Shown: positions 42,543 through 50,843, counted from the first letter of the stretch. The stretch: 54,532 nucleotides of DNA from an uncultured Lachnospiraceae bacterium (GCA_902781215.1 CACZIO010000015.1:1-54532), one strand, 5' to 3'. Translations and numbers: made by a program. Notes: generated from the sequence alone by a model not told the origin.

Positions 42543-42983
42543 TTACTTGATGAAGCGGTCAATTGCCCTGTTGAGGGCTTCCACGGCCTCCATGTCGTCC
42601 TCTTCGATCGCGTCGACGATACAGTGGCTGATATGGTTCTTCATGATGACCTTGCCGGTATTGTTGATCGCGTTTCGGACGGCCGCCAGCTGGATCAGGA
42701 CATCGCTGCAGTCCTCATCGCGCTCGACCATGCGCCTGACGGATTCCAGATGTCCGATGGCACGGGAAAGGCGGTTGATCACAGCGCGTTTTTCTTCTTC
42801 ACTGTGGACATGATGGTGGCTGTGTCCTTCCTGCTGATGGTGGGTATGCGCATGCGGATCCCCGGCCTCCTGCGAGTTGTGAGCGTGTGCATGGGAAACC
42901 GCAGGCCCCTGCGCAATGTTCAGATGCGCATGCGTTTGCCCCTCCCCATGCTCATGTATATGGCCGTGATTATGTTCATTCAT
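42543..42983 (-). CDS. CsoR/RcnR-family metal-sensing repressor with a His-rich N-terminal tail
   Basis: 146 residues. The C-terminal 85 residues are the all-helical CsoR/RcnR fold: INRLSRAIGHLESVRRMVERDEDCSDVLIQLAAVRNAINNTGKVIMKNHISHCI. The metal positions read Cys (EDCSD), His and Cys (NHISHC), which is the Cu(I)-type C-H-C set of CsoR. The first 62 residues hold about twenty His, as in nickel/cobalt-handling proteins. Metals would release DNA. It lies convergent to cbiMQO, so regulation of cobalt/nickel uptake is attractive but inferred. AAGGAATACCAATCTG precedes the start. Confidence 0.9.
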   Translation of the reverse strand: MNEHNHGHIHEHGEGQTHAHLNIAQGPAVSHAHAHNSQEAGDPHAHTHHQQEGHSHHHVHSEEEKRAVINRLSRAIGHLESVRRMVERDEDCSDVLIQLAAVRNAINNTGKVIMKNHISHCIVDAIEEDDMEAVEALNRAIDRFIK

Positions 42984-43095
42984 CAGATTGGTATTCCTTT
43001 TGTTATCATACAGTCGGGCCGGGCTTCGTATCGTCTCCCGGTTTCAAGCCTTACACGGTCATGTCCGCAGGGATATAGGAGCTGCCGGTATTTGA

Positions 43096-43683
43096 TCAGA
43101 TTTCCATCCCCCATCCCCAGAAGGCCATGTCAAACATGCGCCGGTTCTCATCGGGGTCATCGGAGATGTCGAACTGGTGCAGCAGGTCATAGTCCTCGTC
43201 AAAGACCAACCGGAGCTGATACCACTGCGCGCCTCCGTGCACGGAATCGGAAAGTCCCTCGTTCATGAATCCGAACCTCTCATAGAAAGGGATCATCTCC
43301 TCCTTGCAGGTCAGGACGACGCCCTTCCGGTCTTTGCTGCGGGCCTCGCGGATCGCCCTGTTCAGGATCCAGGACCCCAGCCCCTGGCGGCGATGATCCG
43401 GCAGGGTGCAGACGCTGAAGATCATCTGCCATCCGCCGTCCTCCCGGTGACAGGACGGGTCGGCATACATCTGATCTGTCAGGTCTTTCTCCTCTGTCAC
43501 GGGTCCGCCCGCATAACAGATCAGCTGATGGAAATCATCGAGCCCCAGCCAGAACCCCTCGGGGTAGCGTTCGATCCGCTCCGCGAGCCGCTCCCTGGAC
43601 GCTGCCTCCGCCTCCGGAAAGCAGGCGGCTTCCACGGCCGCGATCATGTCGATATCCTCAGGTTTTGCTTTTCTGATATACAT
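43096..43683 (-). CDS. GNAT-family N-acetyltransferase
   Basis: 195 residues from ATG 43683. The fold starts with MYIRKAKPEDIDMIAAVEAACFPEAEAA. The acetyl-CoA loop is SVCTLPDHRRQGLGSWILNRAI (about residues 108-130), and the late GFMNEGLSDSVHGGAQWYQL segment matches other Clostridia GNATs of this subgroup. The substrate is unknown. GGAGG sits 14 nt from the ATG, so the exact start is not certain; longer in-frame starts reach back to 43875 but add residues that do not look like the fold. Confidence 0.88.
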   Translation of the reverse strand: MYIRKAKPEDIDMIAAVEAACFPEAEAASRERLAERIERYPEGFWLGLDDFHQLICYAGGPVTEEKDLTDQMYADPSCHREDGGWQMIFSVCTLPDHRRQGLGSWILNRAIREARSKDRKGVVLTCKEEMIPFYERFGFMNEGLSDSVHGGAQWYQLRLVFDEDYDLLHQFDISDDPDENRRMFDMAFWGWGMEI

Positions 43684-43906
43684 ATTTCTGTTGATAACCT
43701 CCAGTTCTGACGATTTATTTACCCTCTTCCGCAGCATGCCGGAGCACGTAAGTGCGCAGGCATCGATCATTTTCATTCCGGTTTTCCCTTCCGGCAGACT
43801 GCTGAAAAAAGGAAAAACGTATCTGCCCGCCTCCCGTGAGGTGGTGGACAGATACGTCAAATATAGCATACTCACATTTTCTTTACAATGTTCAGGCCCC
43901 GGACCT

Positions 43907-45262
43907 TTACAGGGTCTTCACGGTCCTGTTGTACAGGCGCAGGAAGAAGATGATGGAGAGCACCGTCGACATGAGCTCGGCGATGGGAAAGGCCCACCAG
44001 ATGAGCGTGACCTCACCGAAGGAGGCCAGGAACATGGCGACAGGGATCAGGACGACCAGCTGACGTCCCACGGAGACGATCAGTGAGTAGTAGCTGTAGG
44101 AAAAGGCCTGGAAGATGGATCCCATGGCAATGCAGGCGCCCGCCAGCCCGAAGGACAGGGAGATGATGCGGAGAGCCGGCACGCCGATCCGCAGCATTTC
44201 CTCCGAGGCGTTGAACATGCCCAGCAGGGCCTGGGGCACCAGGTGGAAGACCAGGGTCCCGCAGAGCATGATGCCGACCGCCAGGGACATGGCGAATCTC
44301 AGAGCCTCCTTGATGCGGTCGCTCCTGCGCGCGCCGTAGTTGTAGGCCAGGACCGGGATCAGGCCGTTGTTGAGGCCGAAGACCGGCATGAAGAAAAAGC
44401 TCTGCAGCTTGAAGTAGACGCCGAAGACCGCCGTCGCCGTCTTGGAGAAGGCGCCCAGGATCTGGTTCATGGCATAGGTCATGATGGATCCGATCGACAT
44501 CATGAGGATGGAGGGCACGGCAACAAAATAGATCTTCCTGATGACCTCCGCGGAGGGGCGCATGATCTGCGGCAGGGAGATATGGATGTCCTCGTTCTTC
44601 TTCAGGTTGAGGAAGAGGCTGATGCAGGCGGCGATCACCTGGCCCAGGACGGTCGCCAGAGCGGCGCCCGCCACGCCCATCTTGGGGAAACCGAACAGGC
44701 CAAAGATCATGATGGGGTCAAAGATGATATTGATGATGGCACCCGTCGCCTGGGAGATCATGCTGTAGAAGGTGCGGCCGGTGGACTGCAGGAGGCGCTC
44801 AAAGGTCACCTGGTAGATGGCGCCGAAGGACAGGCACAGGCAGACCTTGAGATAAACCGTCCCGTATTCCTGGACGACCGGGTCCTTGATCTGGGTCCCG
44901 ATGAAGGGACCGGCGGCAAACAGGCCCAGCAGCAGGAAAAGGATGTAGGTCAGAAAGGCCAGGAAGAGACCGTTGTTGGCCGCCTCGTCCGCCCGGTCGA
45001 ACCGCTTCTCGCCCAGTGACTTGGACAGGAGGGCGTTGATGCCGACGCCGGTTCCGGCCGCAAAGGAGATCAGGGCATTCTGCATGGGGAAGGCCAGCGT
45101 GACCGCCGTCAGCGCGTCCTCGGACATGCGCGCGACGAACATGCTGTCTACGACATTGTAGAGTGCCTGGACCAGCATGGAGATCATCATCGGCAGTGAC
45201 ATTGAGATGATCAGCTGTTTCACGGGCATGACGCCCATCTTGTTTTCCCTCTGGTTCTCCAT
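43907..45262 (-). CDS. MATE-family multidrug/toxin efflux transporter
   Basis: 451 residues with twelve predicted membrane helices in two halves. It starts at ATG 45262, with GAAAGGAAACACAACCC upstream. Typical MATE sequence includes LPMMISMLVQALYNVVDSMFVARM, NALISFAAGTGVGINALLSKSLGE, QSTGRTFYSMISQATGAIINIIFDP in the first half and a matching second half with GLNNGLIPVLAYNYGARR. It exchanges cations for toxic organic compounds. A promoter and a palindromic operator precede it (45291-45340), suggesting inducible control by a MarR- or TetR-type repressor that is not in the window. Confidence 0.94.
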   Translation of the reverse strand: MENQRENKMGVMPVKQLIISMSLPMMISMLVQALYNVVDSMFVARMSEDALTAVTLAFPMQNALISFAAGTGVGINALLSKSLGEKRFDRADEAANNGLFLAFLTYILFLLLGLFAAGPFIGTQIKDPVVQEYGTVYLKVCLCLSFGAIYQVTFERLLQSTGRTFYSMISQATGAIINIIFDPIMIFGLFGFPKMGVAGAALATVLGQVIAACISLFLNLKKNEDIHISLPQIMRPSAEVIRKIYFVAVPSILMMSIGSIMTYAMNQILGAFSKTATAVFGVYFKLQSFFFMPVFGLNNGLIPVLAYNYGARRSDRIKEALRFAMSLAVGIMLCGTLVFHLVPQALLGMFNASEEMLRIGVPALRIISLSFGLAGACIAMGSIFQAFSYSYYSLIVSVGRQLVVLIPVAMFLASFGEVTLIWWAFPIAELMSTVLSIIFFLRLYNRTVKTL

Positions 45263-45290
45263 GGGTTGTGTTTCCTTTCCTGTATGATCC

Positions 45291-45304
45291 TGTATTGCAA
45301 TACA
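45291..45304. promoter_or_regulatory. Operator-like perfect palindrome before the MATE gene
   Basis: TGTATTGCAATACA is a 14-bp perfect palindrome placed about 7 nt downstream of the -10 box, covering the expected transcription start, a typical repressor site (MarR-like ATTGCAAT core). Confidence 0.55.
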
Positions 45305-45311
45305 AATGGAT

Positions 45312-45340
45312 ATCTTAACATACGGAAAAGAAACACACAA
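45312..45340 (-). promoter_or_regulatory. Promoter of the MATE gene
   Basis: Minus strand: TTGTGT (45340-45335), 17-nt spacer, TAAGAT (45317-45312), 50 nt upstream of the start codon. Confidence 0.5.
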
Positions 45341-45384
45341 CACGGATTATTCTTTCATTTTGTACAGGATGTCGTGCCTGTTTC

Positions 45385-45501
45385 CTATAGTTCCAGTTCC
45401 TCCTCGATCTCCTGCGCGTTGAGCTTGTTTTTGTTCAGGAGGGCTGTGACCAGGCGGTCCATGCGGGGCCGGTTGTCGCGGATCAGGTCCACGGACGATA
45501 T
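45385..45501 (-). pseudogene. C-terminal relic of an FtsH-like protease
   Basis: Minus-strand frame, opened after a TGA at 45504-45502, reads SSVDLIRDNRPRMDRLVTAL, then LNKNKLNAQEIEEELEL and a stop at 45387-45385. The pattern of a helix with LI..NR..MD.L...LL and then L...EIEE.L matches the extreme C-terminus of FtsH. Nothing of the AAA or protease domains is left. The rest of 45263-45665 holds the MATE control region and AT-rich sequence with no other gene. Confidence 0.45.
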
Positions 45502-45665
45502 TCACTTGATGCCGGATCTTTTGCGTGCCCGTTATATTATATTATAACTGTCCAATTTTTCGTTTTTAATCTACTGGAAGGCATATTTCAGCCTGGCTCC
45601 TGGTGGGTTTCCATCTTACATTGCTGTTTCTCATACCTGAAAACAACCCGTATCCTTTGGAATTC

Positions 45666-46616
45666 TCAATCTTCACTTCCGTTCACCGTCATTTGCCTGC
45701 AGATTCCCGCAAAATCCACGCTGACCTGTCTGCCGGAAATGCCTACGGGGACTTCATCCGCAAAGGTCCAGGTCTCAGGATCTTCCTTCCCGTCTCCCCA
45801 AAGATAGACCTGTACCTTTTTGTTTAAAGGCGATACGAGCCATACTTCCCTCACGCCCGCAGCCCGGTATTTGTAGAGCTTCTGGTACCGGTCCTTAAAT
45901 GCAGTCGATCGGGAGAGCACCTCCACGACCAGATCCGGTCTCTCTCCTGCACGCTCAGAAAAAGCCTGCCCCGGATCTGTTGAAAAAACCATGATATCCG
46001 GCTGTACGACTGTAAGATCATCGAGCCGGGCATGAAAGGGGAAGGTCTGTACAGTCCACGGAAGTTCCCGATCCTCCAGGTTTTGCATCAGCTGACAGCA
46101 GATCCGCATTGCGATCTGCTGGTGCAGGCCGTCCGGCGCGGGCATCTCATAGAATCTGCCGCCGATCAGTTCCATCCGGCAGGAATCCGTGTTCGCCAGA
46201 TATTCCTCCGCCGTGTGCTGCGGCATCTTTTCCAGGATCCCGTCATTGCTGACAATCTCCCGTTCAACGTCCTCCATTACGACTGAATAACCATAGAGCT
46301 GACAGGCCTCCCCTTCCCCGGCCTGCGTTTTCGCCTGCGTTTTTACGCGCGGCATTCCGGATTCCGCACGGCTGCCAACTGCAGCGTTTGTATTTGCATC
46401 TGCGTGAACAGACTGATCATCGCCGCTGTTTTTCCGGGACTCCGCTGTCATCCCCAGTGCTTTTTCCAGAGCCCGCACCGTATCGCTGCGCGGCCGCGTC
46501 GTAGCGCCGCACAGGATCTTCCCGATAGTCGAAATTGGAACGCCTGACAGGAAAGCCAGTTCCTTGGTCGTCAGCCGCAGTTCCCTTTTCCGTCTCCTCA
46601 TTTCCTCCAGTCTCAT
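45666..46616 (-). CDS. XRE helix-turn-helix fused to a Uma2-family (PD-(D/E)XK) domain
   Basis: 316 residues. Residues 1-60 are an XRE-type HTH: MRRRKRELRLTTKELAFLSGVPISTIGKIL, then TRPRSDTVRALEKALGM. A low-complexity linker follows (about 60-105). Uma2/DUF820 occupies about 125-310, with YLANTDSCRMELIGGRFYEM, HQQIAMRICCQL, VVQPDIMVF and DLVVEVLSRST (the nuclease-fold Asp and Glu), then KYRAAGVREVWLVSP. Uma2 proteins are common in cyanobacteria and are putative nucleases of unknown role; a fused DNA-binding domain is unusual. The start is uncertain between 46616 and an ATG five codons later with GGAGGAA close by. Confidence 0.85.
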   Translation of the reverse strand: MRLEEMRRRKRELRLTTKELAFLSGVPISTIGKILCGATTRPRSDTVRALEKALGMTAESRKNSGDDQSVHADANTNAAVGSRAESGMPRVKTQAKTQAGEGEACQLYGYSVVMEDVEREIVSNDGILEKMPQHTAEEYLANTDSCRMELIGGRFYEMPAPDGLHQQIAMRICCQLMQNLEDRELPWTVQTFPFHARLDDLTVVQPDIMVFSTDPGQAFSERAGERPDLVVEVLSRSTAFKDRYQKLYKYRAAGVREVWLVSPLNKKVQVYLWGDGKEDPETWTFADEVPVGISGRQVSVDFAGICRQMTVNGSED

Positions 46617-46865
46617 CTGTTCACGCCTTTCATCCAGCTCTCAGGAAGGATTTCCAAAGATCCCTTCTATTTTCGTCTTTCCACTGTGGAGCCATGTTGA
46701 TACTTTTACCGGAAAAAACCTCTCTTCAACATTATCCGTATTGACGGTATTTTCGTCTTGTATATCAACTATAAACGTCAGCCAGGGCTGTGTCAACGAA
46801 GTTTTTATTCCATTTGCGATCATTCAATTTCAGTATTCTGACTTAATGGAATCGTTTCAGGGTAT

Positions 46866-46901
46866 AAGAAAACCCATGACAGGTCTTGTTCCTGTCATGG
46901 G
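46866..46901 (-). terminator. Terminator after the small membrane protein gene at 47003
   Basis: A perfect 11-bp stem, CCCATGACAGG (46873-46883) with CCTGTCATGGG (46891-46901), followed on the minus strand by TTTTCTT. Confidence 0.85.
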
Positions 46902-47002
46902 CTCTGAAATTCATTCCATATGCAGCTATGGTCTCACAACCGCTGCTGCATATCCGTGATGGCTTTTTAGATTTCCACCTGCTTCCCAGGCAGCAGATTC
47001 TG

Positions 47003-47383
47003 TCACTGAGAATCCTCTTTTCCGTCAGATTCCGAGCCCGCAGATCCCGCTGCTGTTTCCTCGACAACAGGTTCCGCGTCGGCTCCGGTTTCGGCACCGA
47101 CTGCAATTTCAGAAACGGCTCCGGCGTCTGAAGCAGCAACGGCTTCCTCATACGGCTCGTCCGGCTCCTGGAAATACTTCTTGTCGATATAGTATCCGAT
47201 TGCCAGGCCGACACATGCGAAAATGATCTCCTGGAACTGGGACTGCAGGCGCAGGGCGCCGGTCACGAACAGACCGATCGCGTAGCCCAGGACAAAGCCG
47301 TAAAATTCCGAGCGCGGAACGGTCCCGAAATACTTCTTCTGTGTTGTATGTGTTTTTACCTTCTTTTTGTCTTTGTCACTCAT
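47003..47383 (-). CDS. Small membrane protein, unknown function
   Basis: 126 residues. A basic N-terminus is followed by two hydrophobic segments (FYGFVLGYAIGLFVTGALRL and IIFACVGLAIGYYI), then KKYFQEPDEPYEE and an Ala/Glu/Gly-rich acidic tail of about 50 residues. The ribosome site is weak (TTGGTTAAAAA). It lies 81 bp downstream of the PRTase-like gene on the same strand and ends in a strong terminator, so the two may be one unit. I recognise no family. Confidence 0.65.
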   Translation of the reverse strand: MSDKDKKKVKTHTTQKKYFGTVPRSEFYGFVLGYAIGLFVTGALRLQSQFQEIIFACVGLAIGYYIDKKYFQEPDEPYEEAVAASDAGAVSEIAVGAETGADAEPVVEETAAGSAGSESDGKEDSQ

Positions 47384-47464
47384 TTTTTAACCAATAGATG
47401 ATAGCCGGTCAAATGACAACCGGTCAATTGAATCGAAGCCGGTCAGCCTTTTCGGAGATGATCG

Positions 47465-48103
47465 TTACAGCCTCGAATAGCCGAAGCCGTTGCAGATCGC
47501 GTCGATGGGCTCGTGGTTCTGGCACATCTTGCAGTTGTTGGGCTGGTAGGACTTGTAATCCGGCAGGTCCGCCGTGGTGTAGAGGGCGTGGACCGGATAG
47601 TCCATGACCTTGCTGACTGCGGAATAGATGGCGGAGATTCCCTCGATCGTCCCGCCGTAGTAATTGATCGACTTGCCGGCGCGGGCGATGGTCTGGCCTG
47701 TCGTCGCGGAGGCCAGCAGGAGCAGACAGTGTTTACCGCGCACCATCATCAGGTTGTTCTCGCGGACGATCATCTGGCCCGCCAGGTCATACTCGGGCGT
47801 CATGATGTAGATCGTCTTGTGGGCGTTCATGGACATGATGCCGGCCTTGGTCAGCTCCTGGGCCATATAGGCACCGATGACCTCCATGCCGTCCATGCAG
47901 ACAATGGTGTCCACGACCGTACTGGATACATAGACCTCACTCATAGCGCGGGCGGCCGCCTGCGCTTCGTTCGCTCTGGTCTTCATCGTCGTCATATCGA
48001 TGTAATAGTTGATATGTGAGTTCGGTGTTACGAAATGTCCGGGGATCACCTTCATGATCACGTCGTGATGACGGGTAGAACGCATCTTGGTATAACTCTG
48101 CAT
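47465..48103 (-). CDS. Phosphoribosyltransferase-fold protein (orotate PRTase-like) with an eroded PRPP loop
   Basis: 212 residues from ATG 48103, with GGGAGGTTCATTT upstream. Order and spacing fit type I PRTases: HFVTPNSHINYYIDMTTMKTRANEAQAAA, VDTIVCMDGMEVIGAYMAQEL and the position of the PRPP loop at CLLLLASATTGQTIARA, followed by GTIEGISAIYSAV. The loop lacks the two acidic residues that normally precede TTG (LLASATTG in place of a DD-type TTG), so catalysis is uncertain. A zinc-knuckle-like pair, CKMCQN and a later Cys, occurs at the C-terminus. Clostridia genomes often label this family orotate phosphoribosyltransferase. A regulatory role is possible. Confidence 0.75.
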   Translation of the reverse strand: MQSYTKMRSTRHHDVIMKVIPGHFVTPNSHINYYIDMTTMKTRANEAQAAARAMSEVYVSSTVVDTIVCMDGMEVIGAYMAQELTKAGIMSMNAHKTIYIMTPEYDLAGQMIVRENNLMMVRGKHCLLLLASATTGQTIARAGKSINYYGGTIEGISAIYSAVSKVMDYPVHALYTTADLPDYKSYQPNNCKMCQNHEPIDAICNGFGYSRL

Positions 48104-48313
48104 AAATGAACCTCCCTTTGCGTAAACACTGCTGCCGTCCCGCACGAAGCGGGACTTTCCGGCCTGCAGACCTTTGGTCCGCGGGTCCTTGCCTCTTTGC
48201 CGCCAATCATCGTCCCTGACGATGTTTTGTTCTCCTTTCCGAAATTGATAGTACTATTATACAATAATTCTTGCTGTCGTGAACATTTTTTTGTGGGAGT
48301 TTTACAGACGAAG

Positions 48314-48421
48314 GGCCACGGGGACGGTTCTCCGGTTCCTTTCGTAAAGTCATGAGAAGCCAGAGAACCGTCCCCCTGGTACCCATGAAAAGGGACCACA
48401 GAACCGTCCCCGTGGTTCCGG
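48314..48421. repeat. Cluster of GGGACGGTTCT-type palindromic repeats
   Basis: The motif GGGGACGGTTCT or its complement AGAACCGTCCCC occurs three times (48319-48331, 48363-48374, 48400-48412), with flanks CCACGGGG and CCCCGTGG that can pair. Related copies lie at 50827-50838 and 53003-53093. This fills most of 48104-48434 together with the AT-rich upstream region of the PRTase-like gene. Confidence 0.75.
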
Positions 48422-48434
48422 GGCAACATGGTCC

Positions 48435-49793
48435 CTACATCATATAGCCGCTGACCAGGAGGCAGACACAGGTGATTGCCGCCCCGATCAGGGAATAAGG
48501 GATCTGGGTGAAGGCGTGCTCCATGTTCTCAATCCGGGCCGCAGCCGAGGCCAGGACGGTCGCATCTGAATAGAAGCAGGCGTGGCTGCCGAAGGTGCTG
48601 CCGGACAGGATGGCCGCCATGGTCAGGATCATGTTGGCGTCCACCGCCGCCCCCAGGGGAATGATGATGGGAATGACAATGGTGGAAATGCCCCAGGTGG
48701 AACTGGTCGCAAAGGTCAGAACCGACACGACCAGGAAGATGATCAGGGGATAGGTCTGTGGCGTCACGTAGGGCTGCACTGTGGAGATCACATACTCCGG
48801 CAGCTCCATGGCGTTGCAGCAGCGGGCCACGGTGAAAGCCCCCGCCAGGATGGCCAGGGTCGGCATCATCTCGCAGAAGCCGCTGATCAGGAGCTCGCTC
48901 CACTGGGTGAAGGTCATCCGCTTGCGCGGGATATAGAGGACCAGGCACAGGACCAGGGTCAGGATCACCGCCGCCAGGATATCGTCCGCGACGATGGTCG
49001 CCACGATGAGGAAGGCGACCGGCAGGAGGAAATCGATGACCCTCCCCTCCTTGCCGGTATCCTCGGGCTCCGTGTTATAGCGGTCGCTCTCTTCGCTGTA
49101 GGTCCGCCCGGTCGTCCGGACCCGGTCATAGGCCTTTTTCATGGGGCCGATCTTGGGCAGCCATCCCATGGCGAACAGGAAGACCATGAGCACGGTCACG
49201 CTCGCGTAAAAGATATAGGGAATGGTCTGGATGTACATGGACAGGCCGGAGGAAAAACCCATGTTCCGGATGGCCTCCTCCTTCATAAAAAGAGAAATAT
49301 AGAAGGCCGTCCAGGTCGAAAAGGGCAGGAGAACGCAGATGGGCGTTCCCGTCGAATCCAGCAGGTAAGCCAATGATTCCCGCGGCACCTTTCTCCGGTC
49401 GCAGATCGCCCGCATACATGTCCCGACCGTCAGCATGTTCAGGTAGTCGTCAACAAAAATAACGACTCCCATCACAAATGTCCCCAGCAGGGCCCCCCGC
49501 TCCGTCCTGCACAGCCGCTCCCCGATCCGGATAAAGCCCCCGGTCCCCTTCGACTCGCGCAGCAGCGCGATCAGGCTCCCGAACAGACCGCAGACCAGGA
49601 TCACCCACTGGTTTTCCGGGTCTGACAGGGCCTCCATCAGCATATCCACCCAGGGCAGGAAAAATCCGGTCCCGTGCATGATGATACTCGCGATCACCGA
49701 GCCGGCCAGCAGCGATTCAAACGACTTTCTCGTCACTACCGCCATGGCAATAATAAAAACGATCGGGATCAGAGTCAGGGCTCCATATTCCAT
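48435..49793 (-). CDS. Na+/H+ antiporter, NhaC family
   Basis: 452 residues with about twelve membrane helices. Start ATG 49793 follows GGAGGCAGGT. NhaC-type features include VVTRKSFESLLAGSVIASII, the charged membrane segment MGVVIFVDDYLNMLTVGTCMRAI, DSTGTPICVLLPFSTWTAFYI, and late ATSSTWGISTIVIPIIIPLG and STFGSHACFYSDATVLAS. The Asp pair in VDDYLN and the STFG/SHAC region are the likely ion path. These proteins exchange Na+ or small organic solutes for protons. A promoter at 49917-49945 gives a leader of about 115 nt. Confidence 0.92.
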   Translation of the reverse strand: MEYGALTLIPIVFIIAMAVVTRKSFESLLAGSVIASIIMHGTGFFLPWVDMLMEALSDPENQWVILVCGLFGSLIALLRESKGTGGFIRIGERLCRTERGALLGTFVMGVVIFVDDYLNMLTVGTCMRAICDRRKVPRESLAYLLDSTGTPICVLLPFSTWTAFYISLFMKEEAIRNMGFSSGLSMYIQTIPYIFYASVTVLMVFLFAMGWLPKIGPMKKAYDRVRTTGRTYSEESDRYNTEPEDTGKEGRVIDFLLPVAFLIVATIVADDILAAVILTLVLCLVLYIPRKRMTFTQWSELLISGFCEMMPTLAILAGAFTVARCCNAMELPEYVISTVQPYVTPQTYPLIIFLVVSVLTFATSSTWGISTIVIPIIIPLGAAVDANMILTMAAILSGSTFGSHACFYSDATVLASAAARIENMEHAFTQIPYSLIGAAITCVCLLVSGYMM

Positions 49794-49916
49794 ACCTGCC
49801 TCCACTGTATTCCTGAAAAAATACCGCTCTGCACTTACGCGGATGCTGTCACTGCACACAGTTTATTCATATCCTGCGCACAGGACCTGCAGGCGGGTCT
49901 CAAACCACACTTTATC

Positions 49917-49945
49917 AGAATAAAGCATTTCCTTCTGATGTGCAA
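49917..49945 (-). promoter_or_regulatory. Promoter of the NhaC-family gene
   Basis: Minus strand: TTGCAC (49945-49940), 17-nt spacer, TATTCT (49922-49917). The 49794-50276 interval otherwise holds AT-rich sequence, this promoter and the divergent promoter at 50183, with no gene. Confidence 0.55.
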
Positions 49946-50182
49946 TGCAAAATAATATACAGACAACACGTGCAAAAACATATTCGGGAATCCTGTGAAG
50001 GCAATCATGTCGCAAAGGGATATTATAATGGGGTGCACAGCTGGTATTGTGCATGGTGCGCATCGATTTATCCACTGGATGACGAATGTTAACTGTTTGA
50101 TAACCGTTTTATAAATAATCCTTAAACAGCAAAAAAAACGCCTTCGTTTGTAATAAATACTCTGTCAATTCATTTGAAAAAC

Positions 50183-50211
50183 TTGACATCCAAAAATAAT
50201 CATACTAAATT
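50183..50211 (+). promoter_or_regulatory. Promoter of the DUF6465 gene
   Basis: TTGACA (50183-50188), 17-nt spacer, TAAATT (50206-50211), about 65 nt upstream of the start, in very AT-rich sequence. Confidence 0.7.
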
Positions 50212-50276
50212 ATTGTGCGTAATCCCATTTATTCTTTTTAATTATTTATTTTTATTTATTACAGGAGGCGAAAAGT

Positions 50277-50534
50277 ATGCCCAGAGCAAAGAAAGTTGTT
50301 GAAGAAGCTGCCGTTAAGGCTCCCGTCAAGAGGACCCGCAGGAAAAAGGTCGTTCCGAATTTCGTGATCCAGTCCGCAGCTGACCAGAGTGTCACCTACG
50401 ACGCAGTCATCGAGAAAGTCAAGGCTGCATTTGACGGCGAAGTCACTTCCATCGACATCTATGTAAAGGCTGAAGAGGGCAAGGCTTATTATGTGATCAA
50501 CGGCGACGTGACCGGTGATGTTGATCTGTTCTGA
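50277..50534 (+). CDS. DUF6465-family small protein
   Basis: 85 residues. The first 30 are very basic, with MPRAKKVVEEAAVKAPVKRTR and RKKVV; the rest is a compact alpha/beta piece, NFVIQSAADQSVTYDAVIEKVKAAF and VTSIDIYVKAEEGKAYYVINGDVTGDVDLF. This matches a conserved Lachnospiraceae family known to me as DUF6465. The basic tail suggests nucleic-acid or surface contact, without proof. AGGAGGCGAAAAGT precedes the start, and a strong promoter and terminator frame the gene as a single, probably well-expressed unit. Confidence 0.8.
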   Translation: MPRAKKVVEEAAVKAPVKRTRRKKVVPNFVIQSAADQSVTYDAVIEKVKAAFDGEVTSIDIYVKAEEGKAYYVINGDVTGDVDLF

Positions 50535-50610
50535 TCACCGCATCATCTTTACATTTACAGCATAAGCACATTGTTTACAGCGGACAGTTTTGATGTCTGA
50601 CATTGAAAAC

Positions 50611-50649
50611 GGCGGAATCTCACCTTACGAGTGGGATCCCGCCTTTTTT
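50611..50649 (+). terminator. Terminator of the DUF6465 gene
   Basis: GGCGGAATCTCAC pairs with GTGGGATCCCGCC (two mismatches) around CTTACGA, followed by TTTTTT. Confidence 0.85.
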
Positions 50650-50752
50650 CTCTGCGTTGCAGCCTACATATCTGGCTTTCAGCAGATTGCATTATTTTCG
50701 TCTCTTCTCAATCCCAACTCTTTATAAAAGCGAGGATTTCCCGATGAGACCA

Positions 50753-50786
50753 GAATTCCCGCTACACATTTGTACAGCGGGAATTT
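50753..50786. repeat. 10-bp inverted repeat downstream of galM
   Basis: AATTCCCGCT (50754-50763) and AGCGGGAATT (50776-50785) form a hairpin; no T-tract follows on either strand. Together with the terminator at 50611 and a GGGACGGTTCT-type motif at 50827-50838, it accounts for the structure visible in 50535-50843. Confidence 0.6.
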
Positions 50787-50843
50787 CATCGTTTTATGCC
50801 CTTCCGGGTGCTTTGTGAACCGGTTAGAACCGTCCCAGGTGGC

